A stretch of 64,000 nucleotides of DNA. It comes from Hydra vulgaris. Lineage: Eukaryota > Cnidaria > Hydrozoa > Anthoathecata > Hydridae. The position numbers were made by a program, and so were the translations under genes. Location of the stretch: NCBI RefSeq assembly GCF_038396675.1, contig NC_088924.1:37037001-37101000 (forward strand). Reading direction: 5' to 3'. The first letter of the stretch is position 1, and every line of letters starts with the position of its first letter. Below, piece by piece: positions 33,481 to 46,320 of this stretch. The notes beneath the pieces were generated by a model. It searched no databases, had not been told where the DNA came from, and worked only from the letters and a program-made list of their open reading frames with translations.

Positions 33481-33920
33481 TAAAAACGAGGTGGATCGGT
33501 TACAAAGAAATATCGAGCGAAGCGGAAAGATTTCTTGGTTTGTCAGCTAAGGAGGAACGGCGTTCCCCTGCATTCCCCCTACTTGCGTGCCCCTACTTTA
33601 ACCCCTAGTAAAAGTATAAAAAAATATTATTTTGATAAACTCTTTTTATATTATTGGTTTCAAAGTTTATTCTTTTTCTTTAATTTATTATTTTATGCAA
33701 ACTCTTTTGTTCGAAAACAAAATAAGTTTTTGATTACTTTTTAATACACATTAGCGAGTTGCGTTTTTTACTGAATTTGTTTACATATATAAAATACGAG
33801 TCTACCCAATATATATTTTTAAAACATTTTTCCATATTCTGCATTGTCTTCCAATTTATTATTCAGTTTTCCTTTTAAAGATCCTACAAAAATATTAGAG
33901 GTAACAATAAGAGAACTAAA

Positions 33921-33980
33921 ACTTTTTTGAAATTAGCGGAAGCCTACGGTACCGTAGGCTTCCGCTAATTTCAAAAAAGT
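33921..33980. repeat. Exact 60-bp palindrome
   Basis: ACTTTTTTGAAATTAGCGGA then AGCCTACGGT is followed with no loop by its exact reverse complement, centre GGTACC. Bases just outside (A and A) no longer pair, so the symmetry is exactly 30+30. No gene context. Confidence 0.95.
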
Positions 33981-34508
33981 ATATACCGCGGTATAAGAAA
34001 AAATTATATATTTTTTAAAAATTAAAATTCGATTTACAAAATTAGTACTAATATTAATTTAAATTTTAATCAGTTCAATTTTATTAACATTTTTTTTTTA
34101 TGCAATATTGAAGGCATTTCATCGAGCAATACTACTAAGTTTGTTGCATTGTTGTTGTTGGCTAATACAAGAAAAACTAATTTAAACATAGTTAATGTGT
34201 TTAATGCAATAAATGCTAAATTTATAAGTATTTATGATGTTGCAAACCAAATAGCCATGAAATAGTTTATTAAATTCAACTATTGAAGTAAGAAGAGTAA
34301 ACAACTTTAAGAGTAATATAAGTAATTCGTCATCAAGTAAAGTCCTTGCATAACATAACCTGAGCAAGCATAACATAATTGTCAATTATTTGTTCATTAT
34401 CTATCTTAGATTATTGTTAAAGGCTATCAGAGATCCAACATGGCACTAAATCTACAATAGAAAGATTTATTGTGCAAAATATATTTAAGACTCACTTTGA
34501 ATTGCGTT

Positions 34509-34531
34509 TTTGTTTCCTTTTTCAGGTAAGT
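34509..34531 (+). promoter_or_regulatory. Recursive-splice-site-like motif (3' site fused to 5' site)
   Basis: TTTGTTTCCTTTTTCAG directly followed by GTAAGT: a strong pyrimidine tract plus CAG joined to a consensus donor, with the junction at 34525/34526. This is the ratchet-point consensus known from long insect introns. It lies 196 bases upstream of the candidate exon at 34721. Function is inference. Confidence 0.4.
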
Positions 34532-34720
34532 AATAAAAACAAAAAAATAACATTAGAAAATAGCATAATAACGGGGTTCAATGTAGTTATGATTTACAAA
34601 CAATTTTAAATTTTGTAATAATATCACATTCATTTATTTTATTGTTACATTAAAAACAAAAAACAAGCAAATGAATTATTTTGAAATCACTGATTATATA
34701 TTCTATTTTTAAACTTTCAG

Positions 34721-34822
34721 CAACAACAGCATCAGATGATTCAACAACAGCAACTGACTCTCCAACAACAGAAGCCTCAACAACAACAACCGAATCTCCA
34801 ACAACAATAGTTTCTACAACAG
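34721..34822 (+). CDS. Possible Thr/Ser-rich (mucin-like) internal exon
   Basis: Acceptor TTTTTAAACTTTCAG| precedes 34721 and donor ACAACAG|GTAATC follows 34822. The 102-base interval is open in phase 1 at both ends (symmetric exon). It encodes TTASDDSTTATDSPTTEAST and TTTESPTTIVSTT, a densely O-glycosylatable mucin-type segment. Symmetric phase 1-1 exons are typical of extracellular modular proteins, and such an exon could be repeated in a larger gene. The ACA-rich composition could also arise from a simple repeat, and no neighbouring exon is certain. This is the only place in the window where I suspect a host gene. Confidence 0.35.
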
Positions 34823-34899
34823 GTAATCCTTTAACTATTGAAGGTTTTCATATTGTTTTGATTTAGTTTATGTTATTTTTACATAAATTTGTTTTGAGG

Positions 34900-36150
34900 C
34901 TATAAGAGTTAAATGCACTCTAGGTTCTAAGACAAGATAATGCTTACATTTTTTATATTTTTATTTTTGCATATAAAATATGCACCAGTGATAGATCTTT
35001 GATTTATAAGTATTTCAAATAACTTAATGTTAAAAATTTTCATATCAAGTTATTACTTTTATTAACAATGAATGCTTTTTTTTCACAATGTTTTAAACAA
35101 GTATAAACATAAAAATGCTTGGATTTAAAAATGTAAAAGGTAACTATATGGAATTCTAATAAGTTGAAAATTTAAGACCAAACAGTTCTTCCACTGATTT
35201 AAATATATTGTTTTTAAAAAAAAATTTCATTTTTGTTATTTTATTTCTCTTAAACTAGAAAAATAATTTTGTTTAAAGGATTTTTGTAATTATAACAACA
35301 ACGAGTTTTGTACAAATGTATTTCAATCATGTTTAAATATGACAGAAACAACAACGGTTGAGTCAACAACAACAACTGAAGCTATTATCAATTAATAAGA
35401 AGTTATTATCTCTAGATCCATCTTCTAAAACTCATTCTTGTTTTTTTTGTCATTTAGCAAAGTCTCATTCTTCTACTGTATCTGTCCCTGCATGCTTTAA
35501 AAACTTTTATTTGTCCTGTTTTTTTACCCCGCACTTCGACCTTTTGGAACTTTCTCCCATCTTCATGTTTTCCTGACACATACAACCTGTAACTTTCCAA
35601 GTCTACTGTTAACTGTTTCCTTGCTCAACAACTTTATTTTTTTTTCATAGTAACTACCGCTTTAATAGTGGTTGCATTCAAGCTTGTTGGAAGTGAATTA
35701 GATTTGGCTTTAATTTTAAATTAAAAAATTTATAAAAGTTGTACTAAAATGCAAATTATAGTTCAATATCTGATTCCTAATTTGGTATCAACTAAACAAC
35801 TAAGTGTTGCATTGGTGATATTTGGGTAAAGTTAAAGAATTTATTATTGAAAAAATTGCTAAAGATTTACTATTCATTTACTTTACCCATTTACTATGTA
35901 CTTAACCCATTTACTATCTATACGGTGAAGTTGTGTCTTTGTGGTCTTTTTTTTTTTTCTTTCTAATGCGGAAGTGGTGTAGTGGTTGAACAATAAAAGC
36001 AATATTCTTACAAACAAAATGCTGAAAGAAGTAACTTAAAACACGAATACTGAGTATGCTTGTTTTTAATTTGTAAAAATTTTTCTCTACAGCAAAAATA
36101 TTGACTTTATCAGTAACTAATTCAGTATTATTGTTCAGATCAACATACTT
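34900..36150. other. No clear gene; weak Thr-rich and tRNA-like fragments
   Basis: 35345-35390 again reads TETTTVESTTTTEA after an AG, but lacks a good acceptor and donor. 35968-35991 (GCGGAAGTGGTGTAGTGGTT) is a short fragment resembling the head of the SINE at 57830-58036. Confidence 0.35.
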
Positions 36151-36156
36151 TCTTAA

Positions 36157-36168
36157 TATATATATATG

Positions 36169-36247
<79 letters not shown>

Positions 36248-36271
36248 TATATATAAATATATATATGTATA

Positions 36272-36344
<73 letters not shown>

Positions 36345-36355
36345 ACATATATATG
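36157..36355. repeat. (AT)n microsatellite with ATGTAT interruptions
   Basis: About 200 bp of AT repeats broken by occasional G or C. Open frames over it are artefacts. Confidence 0.93.
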
Positions 36356-36426
36356 TATGGTTGCCTCGGAACAAAGAGGTTACCATAAATCATAGAAACT
36401 GTGTCAGCGATTTTTGCCAACCTTAA

Positions 36427-37366
36427 GGTGGTAGGGATGCAAATAAGCTACTTTCTGAAATTCGTCAATGCAATATTTTTTAGTCTATTAAAACTGTTAA
36501 ATACATTAAAAGAAAAAATTTGCAAAAAAAAATTTTTTTTAATTTTTTAAACAGAAAATCCATAATGGTGGAAAATTTGTTAATTTTGACCCTTACAAAT
36601 GATGTTTTTGAAACGTGATATCTTGATAAAACTAAAGCAAAATTAAAAATCCTTTTGCACATATGTATATTATTATGTTATACTCCAGATGACCCTTAGG
36701 ATTTGCATAAATCATTTTACTCTAAGAATTATTTAAGTTTTTGTGAAAATACTACTTCTTTTCAACAGATGTTCATACAAATTTTCACCTAAACTAAATT
36801 TTCTTAACAGATTAAGTGTTATATGTGAAATCCAAGGGTGATCCGGAGTATTAAATCATATTAAACACAAATTGAAAATTTCAAGTAAAATGCTCAATTC
36901 TATCTCGAGTTATCATATTTTGAGATATAGCAAGTATGCAAAAAATTGAAAACAGATAAATTCAAAGACATTTGGTTCCCTAAAGAATAAATTTTTGTAA
37001 ATAATATAAAGTACAAAATGTTCAATCAACTTATTTATCTGTCTGAGTAATGTTTGTGACTTCAAAATATTATACTTAGACCGCTAAAAACATAGCAGAT
37101 ACATCCTTGTGAATGTTCTGATTAAAATAAGGCACATATTATGAGAGGAAAATAAAGAATAAACTTTTGTTTACGGTAACTAGAGACGTTGCTATGGACT
37201 CTGATGTTACCCCAGAGTGTTTTAAAGGGTAAATATGGACCAAGAAATATTATTGTTCTCAACGTTAGTTGCATGAAAATAGATATATCAAAGGGTGAAA
37301 ATCCACCATAAAAAGAAAATTTCACAAAATTTTTTTTTACGGTCATTATTTGCATCACCAACCACC
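36427..37366. mobile_element. piggyBac-type non-autonomous element with TTAA duplication
   Basis: TTAA flanks both sides (36423-36426 and 37367-37370). The left end reads GGTGGTAGGGATGCAAATAA and the right end, reverse-complemented, GGTGGTTGGTGATGCAAATA, a terminal repeat of about 20 bp with one mismatch and one indel. TTAA targeting and duplication is diagnostic of piggyBac. The 940-bp interior has no transposase motif. Ends starting GG rather than CCC/CCY are less usual for piggyBac, so the superfamily call rests mainly on TTAA. Confidence 0.65.
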
Positions 37367-37370
37367 TTAA

Positions 37371-37815
37371 ACACTTTTTAGGTTGGCAGTTAGGCTGGCA
37401 TTGCCGAATGCCGACCTTAATTCTGAGGGCTGTATAAAACGCTGGTTAAACGGTGTAGACATATATCATACTATATATGAAGCTACTTAGTAATTCTCAT
37501 TTGAGCAAGTTTGACACGGAAACCTAGGCAGCCATTGCGATTGAGGTAGTGGTGAGAAAAAGTTGCAGCACTTTTTTTATAAGAAAACGTGAACAGAAGT
37601 TTATGCAATTATGCAACTTACGTAAACTTCAACTTATGCAATTTTATAACATACCAAAACATGTATCAAGTTTTACAGTTTTACTTTGACTTGCGTCAAA
37701 TAAAAAATGCATTGCGGCAACATCTCATTAACTTTGATCTATAGCATTTATTTCCATTTTATGAAGTCTTTTACTTATTATATACTTTTAAAATATTCGT
37801 TAGAGTACATTTCAA
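37371..37815. other. Non-coding, no gene seen
   Basis: Starts with GGTTGGCAG and GGCATTGCCGAATGCCGACC, a small inverted repeat. Otherwise featureless. Confidence 0.3.
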
Positions 37816-38244
37816 CTCGGCAATGTGGTTAGCATGCAGAGCTTTTAAATAAAAAAAACCCGGTTCCAATCCTACCACTAGCAACTTTTTTTTTTTTAAA
37901 TCTTTTTTCATTTTTTAAAACAATAAAAAACTTTTGAATTTTTTTAGATATTGTATATATATAATATAAGTAGAGATATTATACACTATATTAAACGAAA
38001 GGATTTTAAGAAAAGCTAAAATCTCTAAAAACATCCAAACACTGGGAGAAATTTGTTGCGTATGTGTAATTATTAAGATACTTATGTTATAAATGTGTTC
38101 AGGTAAGTAGTCCTAATAAGCTGCGAATGGTCTGAAAAAAAGTTATGGTCTGAAACTAAATAAAAAAAATTAAAAAAAAGACTGTCCTGCTACTCCAGAA
38201 GGCGCAGCTGTGCAGGTGTGTTGCGAAAAAAAAAAAAAAAAAAA
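37816..38244 (+). repeat. Possible tRNA-derived SINE with poly(A) tail
   Basis: CTCGGCAATGTGGTTAGCATGC resembles a tRNA 5' half and A-box; GGTTCCAATCC about 40 bases on is a good B-box. About 300 bases later GAAGGCGCAGCTGTGCAGGT leads into an A20 run at 38226-38245. The link between head and tail is inference. Confidence 0.4.
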
Positions 38245-38354
38245 GGAAAACCCTTGGCTAGAAAAACTTTAAATTTTATTTAAACAACAAGTCTTTTTTG
38301 CTATATTTATTTTTTTGCCATAAATATATATAGCTAAAGAAAATTGAAAATAAA

Positions 38355-38435
38355 TTTTATTATGTGGCGGTTTTGAACCCTCACAAAATGGCACCGATGA
38401 CAGCGCATTATACCACTGATCTATCATATTTATGC
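38355..38435 (-). repeat. tRNA-like sequence (SINE head) on the minus strand
   Basis: Minus strand reads GATCAGTGGTATAATGCGCT (A-box) and, after about 35 bases, AGGGTTCAAAACCGCC (B-box, with a pairable T-stem GGTT/AACC). The anticodon region does not fold cleanly, so I prefer a SINE or tRNA relic over a tRNA gene. Confidence 0.45.
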
Positions 38436-38639
38436 ATGTAATTGAAAAACAAGCCATTTTATAAACTCTTATACAGATTGTAATTAATCAACACTTTTCA
38501 AGCAGGTTCTCTAAATAAGCGCAACTTTATTGTATAGGAATAAAGTAGCGCTTATATATAAACAATATATAAAAACACATGTGTCGTATATATAAACAAT
38601 GTGTCTTATATATAAACAATATATAAAAATTATGTGTCG

Positions 38640-38830
38640 TATGCACCCAGCAAGCACAATTAACGTTGAAGCAACGTTGACAAACCATTGAAATTTATGG
38701 TTGAAAAATGGTTGATTTTTGATTAAAATGGAAACACAAATCAACATTGAAACCAAACGTTAGATCAACATTGAAAACAAACCAAAAATCAACGTTAGAT
38801 TAACGCTGATTTAGCGTTGATTCAACCAAC
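38640..38830. repeat. CAACGTTGA-rich repeat (MITE-like)
   Basis: CAACGTTGA, CAACATTGA and CAACGTTAGAT words alternate in both orientations through about 190 bp, beginning CAGCAAGCACAATTAACGTT and ending AGCGTTGATTCAACCAAC. Similar AACGTTGG words occur at 41805-41945. Confidence 0.5.
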
Positions 38831-40885
38831 TTATATACGAGTTTATTAACCTTAAAAATATGGCTTTTATCGCCGTGACTCTTTTAATTCGAAAAATATT
38901 TATTTTTTGTACAATATTGTGTTGTTGTGATTAAGAACAATAATTCTTCTTAAACTTATAATAGTTGTAATAGTACAATATCTTATGCTATTGTACTGCA
39001 CATCTTGTTCTCAATTGTTACAGCTTTCACTTATTATTAGTAGTAGTAATGTTATTTAATTTTACATTATAATACTAACTGTTGTTATAGTATTACAAAT
39101 AATCTGCCCTGTACCATTTTTTTAACGCAGGTAACTAATTTATAGAAATTGAAAAGCAATTATTGAAAGCAAATAAAACCAAAAAAATAATTTTTACATT
39201 TTTAGAACAAAAACTTATACAAAACTAAAATTATTTTCAAAACGATCTTGATAAAATCATGATATCATTATCTTCATCATCAATATCAAATTCATATGTA
39301 TTTTATCACCTTCTGTCATTAGACTCACTTTGATTTGGTGCACGTGTCATTAGACTCACTTTGATATGGTGTAAAATTTAAACAGTCTAAATTATATCTT
39401 TGTGTCTTTTTATTTAAGAACATCGGGTAACTGCATCTAAATAAAAATATCTTTAAAGGTACATTTATACAAGTAATATTATTGTTCACATTGTTTACAA
39501 GCAAATGCGAACATTAAGTGATCAATAGTGGAAAAAAAAACAACTCATTACTGATACGTGCTTAATTTACTTCATTATTGACCAATATATAAACCTTTTT
39601 GGATAAAGATACATTATACATCAACATCATACATTCACGCATATACACACACATAACAAAAACCATGGAGGCAGTTATACATCGCCTAAGTCAAACATTC
39701 GTTTAGTCGAACCGTTTTCCTTGGTCCCCTGGAGAGTCAAGATATTTGTAATTAACTGTATTTGTATATACATATATGTATATAATTATATAAATATATG
39801 TATATAATTAACGCAAGGCCTTTCCAGGAATAGCAAGGCTTTGCGTTCCCTTATATATTAAGAAGAAACATTTAGTTATCCAGTAATTAATTTTAATGAT
39901 TGATAATTATTCTAAATTTTTCTAAAACGAAACTGAGGAATTGCCAAATAAAGAAGTGCTGTAAATATTTTTGATAAAGTCGTATGATCCATCATTTCTT
40001 TATTTTGGTGATGATTAAGCTGTTGGATAACGGTCGATTCCAGTGTTGCTAAGGCGATCATACTAACAGACGCCCTATGAAGTTAAGATCGCTCGTGAAA
40101 TGCTAAAATTTGAAACGCTTTCTTCCTATTAGAAAATCCGTTTAAAATAAAAGCTTCGTACGAATCTTTTTCTTTTGAACTACGAGGCAAAGGCATTCTC
40201 ATTTGAGTAGCTTTGATGCAGGTAGAACAAAAAACTTTTTCTTTCTCGCGGTCTTGTAAAACCCATTTATATTTTTTATTTCAGGTTTGTTTAAATTTTC
40301 TTCCCTTTTTTGATGGAAAAGATGACTGTCTTAAACAACAAGGTCCAGGCTCCTCTGTAAAAGAAGGCGACTCAACAACAGCAGTTGAATCAGTTGCATC
40401 AACTGACTGAACAAATGATAAACTTTCATGAGTATTATCTTGGAAGTTATTAGCATTTTGACATTCAGAAAATAATGCAACTGTTTCAATTTGATTTTCT
40501 TATGTTGAAAAGTATTTACTAATTTTCTTTATTCTACAACATCGTACAACTTATTACTTAAAAGTCAATGTACTGTTAAACAATTAAAAAATTTCTTCAA
40601 AAACTTACTTTTTTTTAATTCAAATAATTTTTAATTCAAAACTTTTAAATAATTAAAGCAAATAATACTGCCAAAGTTATCGAAGAAAAAAAATACTAAG
40701 CGAACGCTTAACTCACACAACTCTTCAGTTTACGTAGTTCCGTTAACTTGCTTTCTGCTACATTTTTACCAATCTCAGACTCCCTTGAGACTCATCAGAA
40801 GCGTGAAAATTCTGAAAGTCAAAAAATAATATAATAAAAAATAAAATAAAAATAACTTTTGAAAGCTTAAACTTTTGAAAATCAT
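38831..40885. other. Non-coding, a few small repeats
   Basis: A direct duplication of about 33 bases (GTCATTAGACTCACTTTGAT) occurs at 39315-39367, and an imperfect hairpin ACGCAAGGCCTT / AAGGCTTTGCGT at about 39811-39853. An open frame ending at 40410 (GSSVKEGDSTTAVESVASTD) follows an AG at 40284, but I cannot support it as a gene. Confidence 0.35.
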
Positions 40886-40888
40886 AAT

Positions 40889-41136
<248 letters not shown>

Positions 41137-41140
41137 TTGT

Positions 41141-41336
41141 GCGGCCGTGGCGCAGTGGTTAGAACGCTTGCTTTATAAGCAGGAGATCCAGGTTCGAAAC
41201 GAGCTCTGGGCATATTTTCGCGTCACGGTAAGGAAGAAGGCGTGAACTTCCTGGTTAAATGCACTTCCGCGGTGCTCTGTGACAAGACCGTTAGGACTTC
41301 TTGGGGCACCTAAAAAAAAAAAATAAATAAATAAAT
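41141..41336 (+). repeat. tRNA-derived SINE, copy 2
   Basis: GCGGCCGTGGCGCAGTGGTT, GAACGCTTGCTTTATAAGCA and B-box GGTTCGAAACG match copy 1 at 32886 closely. The body and end (TCTTGGGGCACCTAAA) also match, followed by a 3' A-run and (AAAT)n-like tail. The anticodon-like loop differs between copies (TTTATAA against TTTAGAA). An intact A/B box pair suggests it could be transcribed by pol III. Confidence 0.88.
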
Positions 41337-41799
41337 ATATATATAAGACTTGCCATACTAAAAGGACAATGAGATGTTAGAATCGTTATAAATCAATGTT
41401 TATGCATTAGAACAAATAATAAATTATTAACCATAGGTAAAAACACATTTTTACAGAAATACCTTCACATATAAATTTTTCTAAAATTGAGTAGTAAAAT
41501 GCATAGAAAAACTTTTCGTCTGAAATAATAGAAGCTGATTCGATTGTTTATTTCAAAAACAAGCTAGACACATCTAAAGTTTACAAAAATTATTTGTTAA
41601 AAAAAACAAAACCTACTGCTATTGCACTTTAAAACTGTTAACACTGGTTGTAACAGCTATGCATTATTGTTATTAATAATGATATGAGTAACTAAAATAC
41701 ACAAGCAAATAAATTTATAAACAATATAATTTCTCGCAAAATTCATTTAAACTTTAAAATTACAAAATAGGAAAATTGTCGCTAATTTTTTGGCAACCT

Positions 41800-41945
41800 A
41801 CTGTTATTAGCCGACGTTGTTTTGATGTTGGCTTTTTGACCAATATCTAACCTAAAATATAAGGTCGACGATGAACCAACGTTGGCGCGTTATCGGTATA
41901 TTATCCGATGTTTTCAACTTTATAACAATGTTGGGCCAACTTATT
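41800..41945. repeat. AACGTTGG-rich repeat (MITE-like)
   Basis: GCCGACGTTGTTTTGATGTT, GGTCGACGATGAACCAACGT, TATCCGATGTTTTCAAC and AATGTTGGGCCAAC: recurring (A/G)ACGTTGG words in both orientations, ending in GGCCAAC. No TSD defined. Confidence 0.45.
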
Positions 41946-41949
41946 GGTG

Positions 41950-44124
41950 TAAACAACTGTTTCTTTCTAGAATGCTTTTTTTAATATATCTGTGTATTTA
42001 CTTTTTTTCAAGCGATTCTGGTGTATTGCAGTATTTTTTAATTACAATTAAAAAATTATATAAATAAGAGAATTTTTTAAAAATTTCTTTTTTAAAAAAA
42101 ATCCTAAAAACAACTTGCGCATTTATAGAAAATGTTTTATCTTGTTATCGCTGCAAAATAAAGTTAAAAAAAAATAGTATGATGTTTTTTCATATTCTAT
42201 TGGAGATTTTATCGGTAAAATAATTTTTTGTTAGAAGCTGATTATGTATTAACAACATATAAAAAATATATAGAAACATTTGTATGACTTTTTCAATTTT
42301 TTAGGTATATAAAGTAAATTTAATAGTTAAGTAACTTAACAGAAGTAATTAACTTGTTGTTTTGATTTAGTTTATAGGTAAATTTACTGTGATGTACTTT
42401 AATATTACTCGTAATATTATTGGCTTCCACGCAGAGATTTAAAAATAATTTTAGTTCAAAAGCGCTTTGTTTAATGAAAATCTCTGCCCAAGAAAGCAAA
42501 TGATCATACTTTCCAGAATACGCGTTATTAACGCATATATGTTAACCATTTTATCGTATCGAACGCGCATTAAAAATAGACATCAGATGCGTAAAAAGAC
42601 AGGTATACAATATGCCTAATGAGTTTCAAACTCGCATTTAAACACGTATAAAACACGATAACCAGAGAATATTTAATACAATTTTATTAACTATTATGAA
42701 TTCATAACATAATGATAATGACTAGCAGTAAGCAACCCGTAATACGGGTTATGAATTATTAAATCATTAATAACAATAAAAACACATTAATAACTTGATA
42801 TATTATCTCAAAAATTAAATACAAATTTATCTATAAATATTTTAACTTTGACTCCCTATCAGCAACGTCATTGCTTATAGTTAACGACATAAAGATCGCA
42901 TTAACATCAGTTGAGTTCTTTTTAAAATATGTCACAACACAGGTACCAGAAAAGGAAATTCAAGTAAAGCCTGCAAATACTTAAAAAAAGAAGCGAAAAA
43001 AAATTACTGGCAAATAACACCACAACTTAATAAGATATTTTATTAACTTAAATACTTGGACTAAAAAGATTTTACTTATAATAATATTTGAACAATCAAG
43101 GGACAATTATAGTTAAACAATTTAAACAATTATACCATAAAATAGCAAGCAATTCGTAAAATATTTCTTATAAATGGTGATTATTAATTGTGGTATTAAG
43201 AAATACGTAAGAGCTCAGTAATTACATAAGTTTTATTAAATCTCCCGTTTATCTAAGAGAGAGAGAGTGAGAGAAAGAAAGTGTTTCCAAAGCAGTATGT
43301 TAACAAAAGTAAAAAAAAACACGGAATAAATAGTAGCAAGTGGTTTTATTATGTTACCAGAAAACAAAATTATTTTTACCTTGATTAAAAGCTAATTTCC
43401 AACATTTCTTAATTAAGCTCCAGCTTCTCTCTAACTGTTGACTAATGAGTAATAGAGTAAAAGGAACATAAATATGATAGAAATTATAAAAAAAATTAAA
43501 ATTATGTAAATTTAAAAGTGTTAATTGATACTATAAATAGTTAAACTCATACTTTGCTTTGTTCTAAAGTGTCTAAAGTAAAATCAAATTAACAGACATT
43601 AACACTGCTTGACACTGAATTCTGTCAAGTTTTCTGCTTGCCGAGCAACATTTCTAACATTTGAACACCACTTAATTACATCCTGCCTAGATCTATTTTT
43701 TTCATTGGACAACTATTTTCAAGTAGTTTATAAGCATTTACATTAATAACTTTGTTGAGCCTAATACTATCTATTTCAATTTCACTATTATCATTAAACA
43801 TATTACCAGTAATCTTACTCTTGTTACAACTGAATAAATGAACCTAAAAGAATCTTACAAATTGTGATCTTTTCTAATCAAAGACTTTATTTAAACTAAA
43901 GATTTATTGAAATCCATATCTTTTTATATGTTTACATACATAAGTCGTTTATCGAAAATATTAAACAATATTTATTTACATCAATTATTTTTAATTTAAA
44001 AAATAATCTAGACTACAATGCACAAAGTTATTTTTACCTTAATGCACAAAAATAATAAATGCACAATCTTGTATAAAAAATTGAAGCAATGTCAGTCAGT
44101 ATATTTTACTCTCAATTAATTATT

Positions 44125-44188
<64 letters not shown>

Positions 44189-46050
44189 CATACCTTTAAA
44201 AAGTGGTATTACACTTTACACAATAAAATATGGAAAAACATCATTATTTTTTTCAACTACTTTCAAAAGGTATTTATTTATTTTTTCTAAGAAAGAATAT
44301 TTATATAGATACAGAGAAGTATAAAATATACTGAAATATAGGCAGATTTATGTTTATAAACCTTCGTGTCAGCAAATTACAGTCAGTTTTCCATGTTAAA
44401 TACATAAAATATATATCTAATATAATATATATCAAATATCAAATAAATCCAATATAGAATAAAACAAAATACTAAACTTACTCATTTAAGTATCAGTTAT
44501 ACTGTGTGAAGTAACTAAAAAACACTTCAGTTCTTTTCAATTGCTCTAAAGAATAACTTTCAGCTCTTACCAATTGCACTAAAAAGAAAAAAAAACTTAC
44601 TTAGATAAGTTGCCAAGTTCTTAAGAATCTGAAAACAAATAAGTAAAAAAGCAAAGAACAAACAAACATTTATTTGTAAAAACTACTACATTTAAACAAA
44701 TTAAATTTAAAAAAAGTGTAACACCAATTCTCCTTAAAGGCTAAAAAAAATTTTCAGCTCAAATTTGCTTGCCTACCTTGCTTGTAAAGCTATGTGAATA
44801 AGAAACACATTTAGAAAAGCCTAGAAACTACTTAAAGATGACATATGCAACATTGAAGTTTGAACATTGACTGGACTAATTATTAGCAGATGTTTTTAAA
44901 GAGTTCATAAAAATTTACATATATTCGTTCTTTTATATCGCATAAATCCATTATATAATAAATCTGAAATGAAAAAATGTAATGGATAAGTAAATACAAA
45001 GAAAAACATCAAATATGAATCGAAAATCAATATACCTGATAGAGATAAGATGTCATGATAGGTGAGTAGTAGTTGCTAAATACTGTTATTTCATGTTAGC
45101 TTTTAGGTAAACAACTCATGTTGGTACGTCATGGTTCTAAAAATTCAAATTAAGAAATAAACAAAATGTATATATGGCAAAATGATTTTTCTTGAGTGGC
45201 TTTTAGTGAATGATTAAAAGCAGTGAGTTTCAATAATAAAACCACTTATAATTTTAACAATAGTCACCAACATAAAGGTAAGCCAAATGTAACAACATTA
45301 GTAACATAAATAACAACTTTATGCAAAATCTTGCTCAACATGTTTGCCAAGTCACACACTTTGAAAACATGGAAACACAAATACATTTACTTAACTTTAT
45401 ATAACATATATAAACACCTCATATAATATTTATATAAACAATAGATACATTTTATACTATTTTAAAAATACATTTATAAAACAATTATATAACACATATA
45501 ACCACATACATATATTTATCAAAAACTTTTTAACTTTAAACATAGTATAAACATTATGCAAAGTATAAACATTTATAACTTGAACTGCGTGAACAAAAAA
45601 TTTTAAATTAACATAAAAAAATCTAAAAAGATAAATATATTCATATATAAAGACATATATCTCGTAATAAAATATCAAATTATAATCATATTTAATTTAA
45701 ATCAAATACTTATTGAATAAAGAACAAAAAACAGATAGGAAACTGCAATCCTTATAACAAAATTTAACGTTTAGCAACAATAAAATGTCAGTGTTGGCTG
45801 AAAATTTTAACTTATTTTTCTAAATGTTCAAAAACAGAACAAAAAAAGGTAATAGTATAACAGAAATGTCAATAAAATAATAATCAACATAATAAAATAA
45901 CCAAGGTATGAAATAATAGGATTTAACGTATATTTGAATTATATTAATTTACGACTTCATAAAACTAAATAAATAAATTTAAAAGTAGTAATAAATATTT
46001 TTATGATAAAGTTTTAGTGACTCTTTTAGCGCAAAAAAGTACTGTAACTG
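41950..46050. other. Longest featureless stretch
   Basis: About 4 kb of AT-rich sequence with stops in all frames. It contains a small GAGA tract at 43258-43280 and an (AT)n tract at 44128-44184. I find no gene, tRNA or transposon end here. Confidence 0.4.
44128..44184. repeat. (AT)n microsatellite
   Basis: AT dinucleotide tract of about 57 bp. Confidence 0.9.
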
Positions 46051-46060
46051 TACTGGAGAT

Positions 46061-46320
46061 TAGACACTAGATAATCGGTATCGTATAAGTCGATACCGAG
46101 AAGAATGGTCTCGTATCGCGTGGTATCGCTTATATACTAATGTCGATACAATCAGTATCGGTTCGATACCACTCGATACCGAGAAGGAAGGTCTCGTATC
46201 GTGTGGTATCGCTTATGTTCCAATGTCGATACTATCAGTATCGCTTTCGATACCAAACGATACCGATAATGAAAAGAATCGTAAAGTATCGCATGGTCTC
46301 GAATCGAGACTCTCAATAAA
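46061..46320. repeat. Left subterminal GATACC/TATCG array of the hAT
   Basis: Words TCGATACC, GGTATCG and TCTCGTATCG recur about every 12-25 bases in both orientations. A unit of about 74 bases (CGATACCGAGAAGAATGGTC..., then CGATACCGAGAAGGAAGGTC...) is duplicated. In Ac-type hATs, subterminal arrays of short motifs are the transposase binding sites; the same role here is inference. Confidence 0.85.

Noticed and set aside
35345..35390. Second Thr-rich exon
   Set aside because: Poor pyrimidine tract before the AG and no GT donor before the in-frame stop.
40213..40410. Terminal exon ending GSSVKEGDSTTAVESVASTD
   Set aside because: A pyrimidine-rich AG precedes it, but composition is not clearly coding and there is no partner exon.
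41141..41210. Functional tRNA genes at 32886, 41141, 38355, 48938 or 57970
   Set aside because: A- and B-boxes are present, but T-stems do not pair and unrelated bodies follow; SINEs or relics explain them better.
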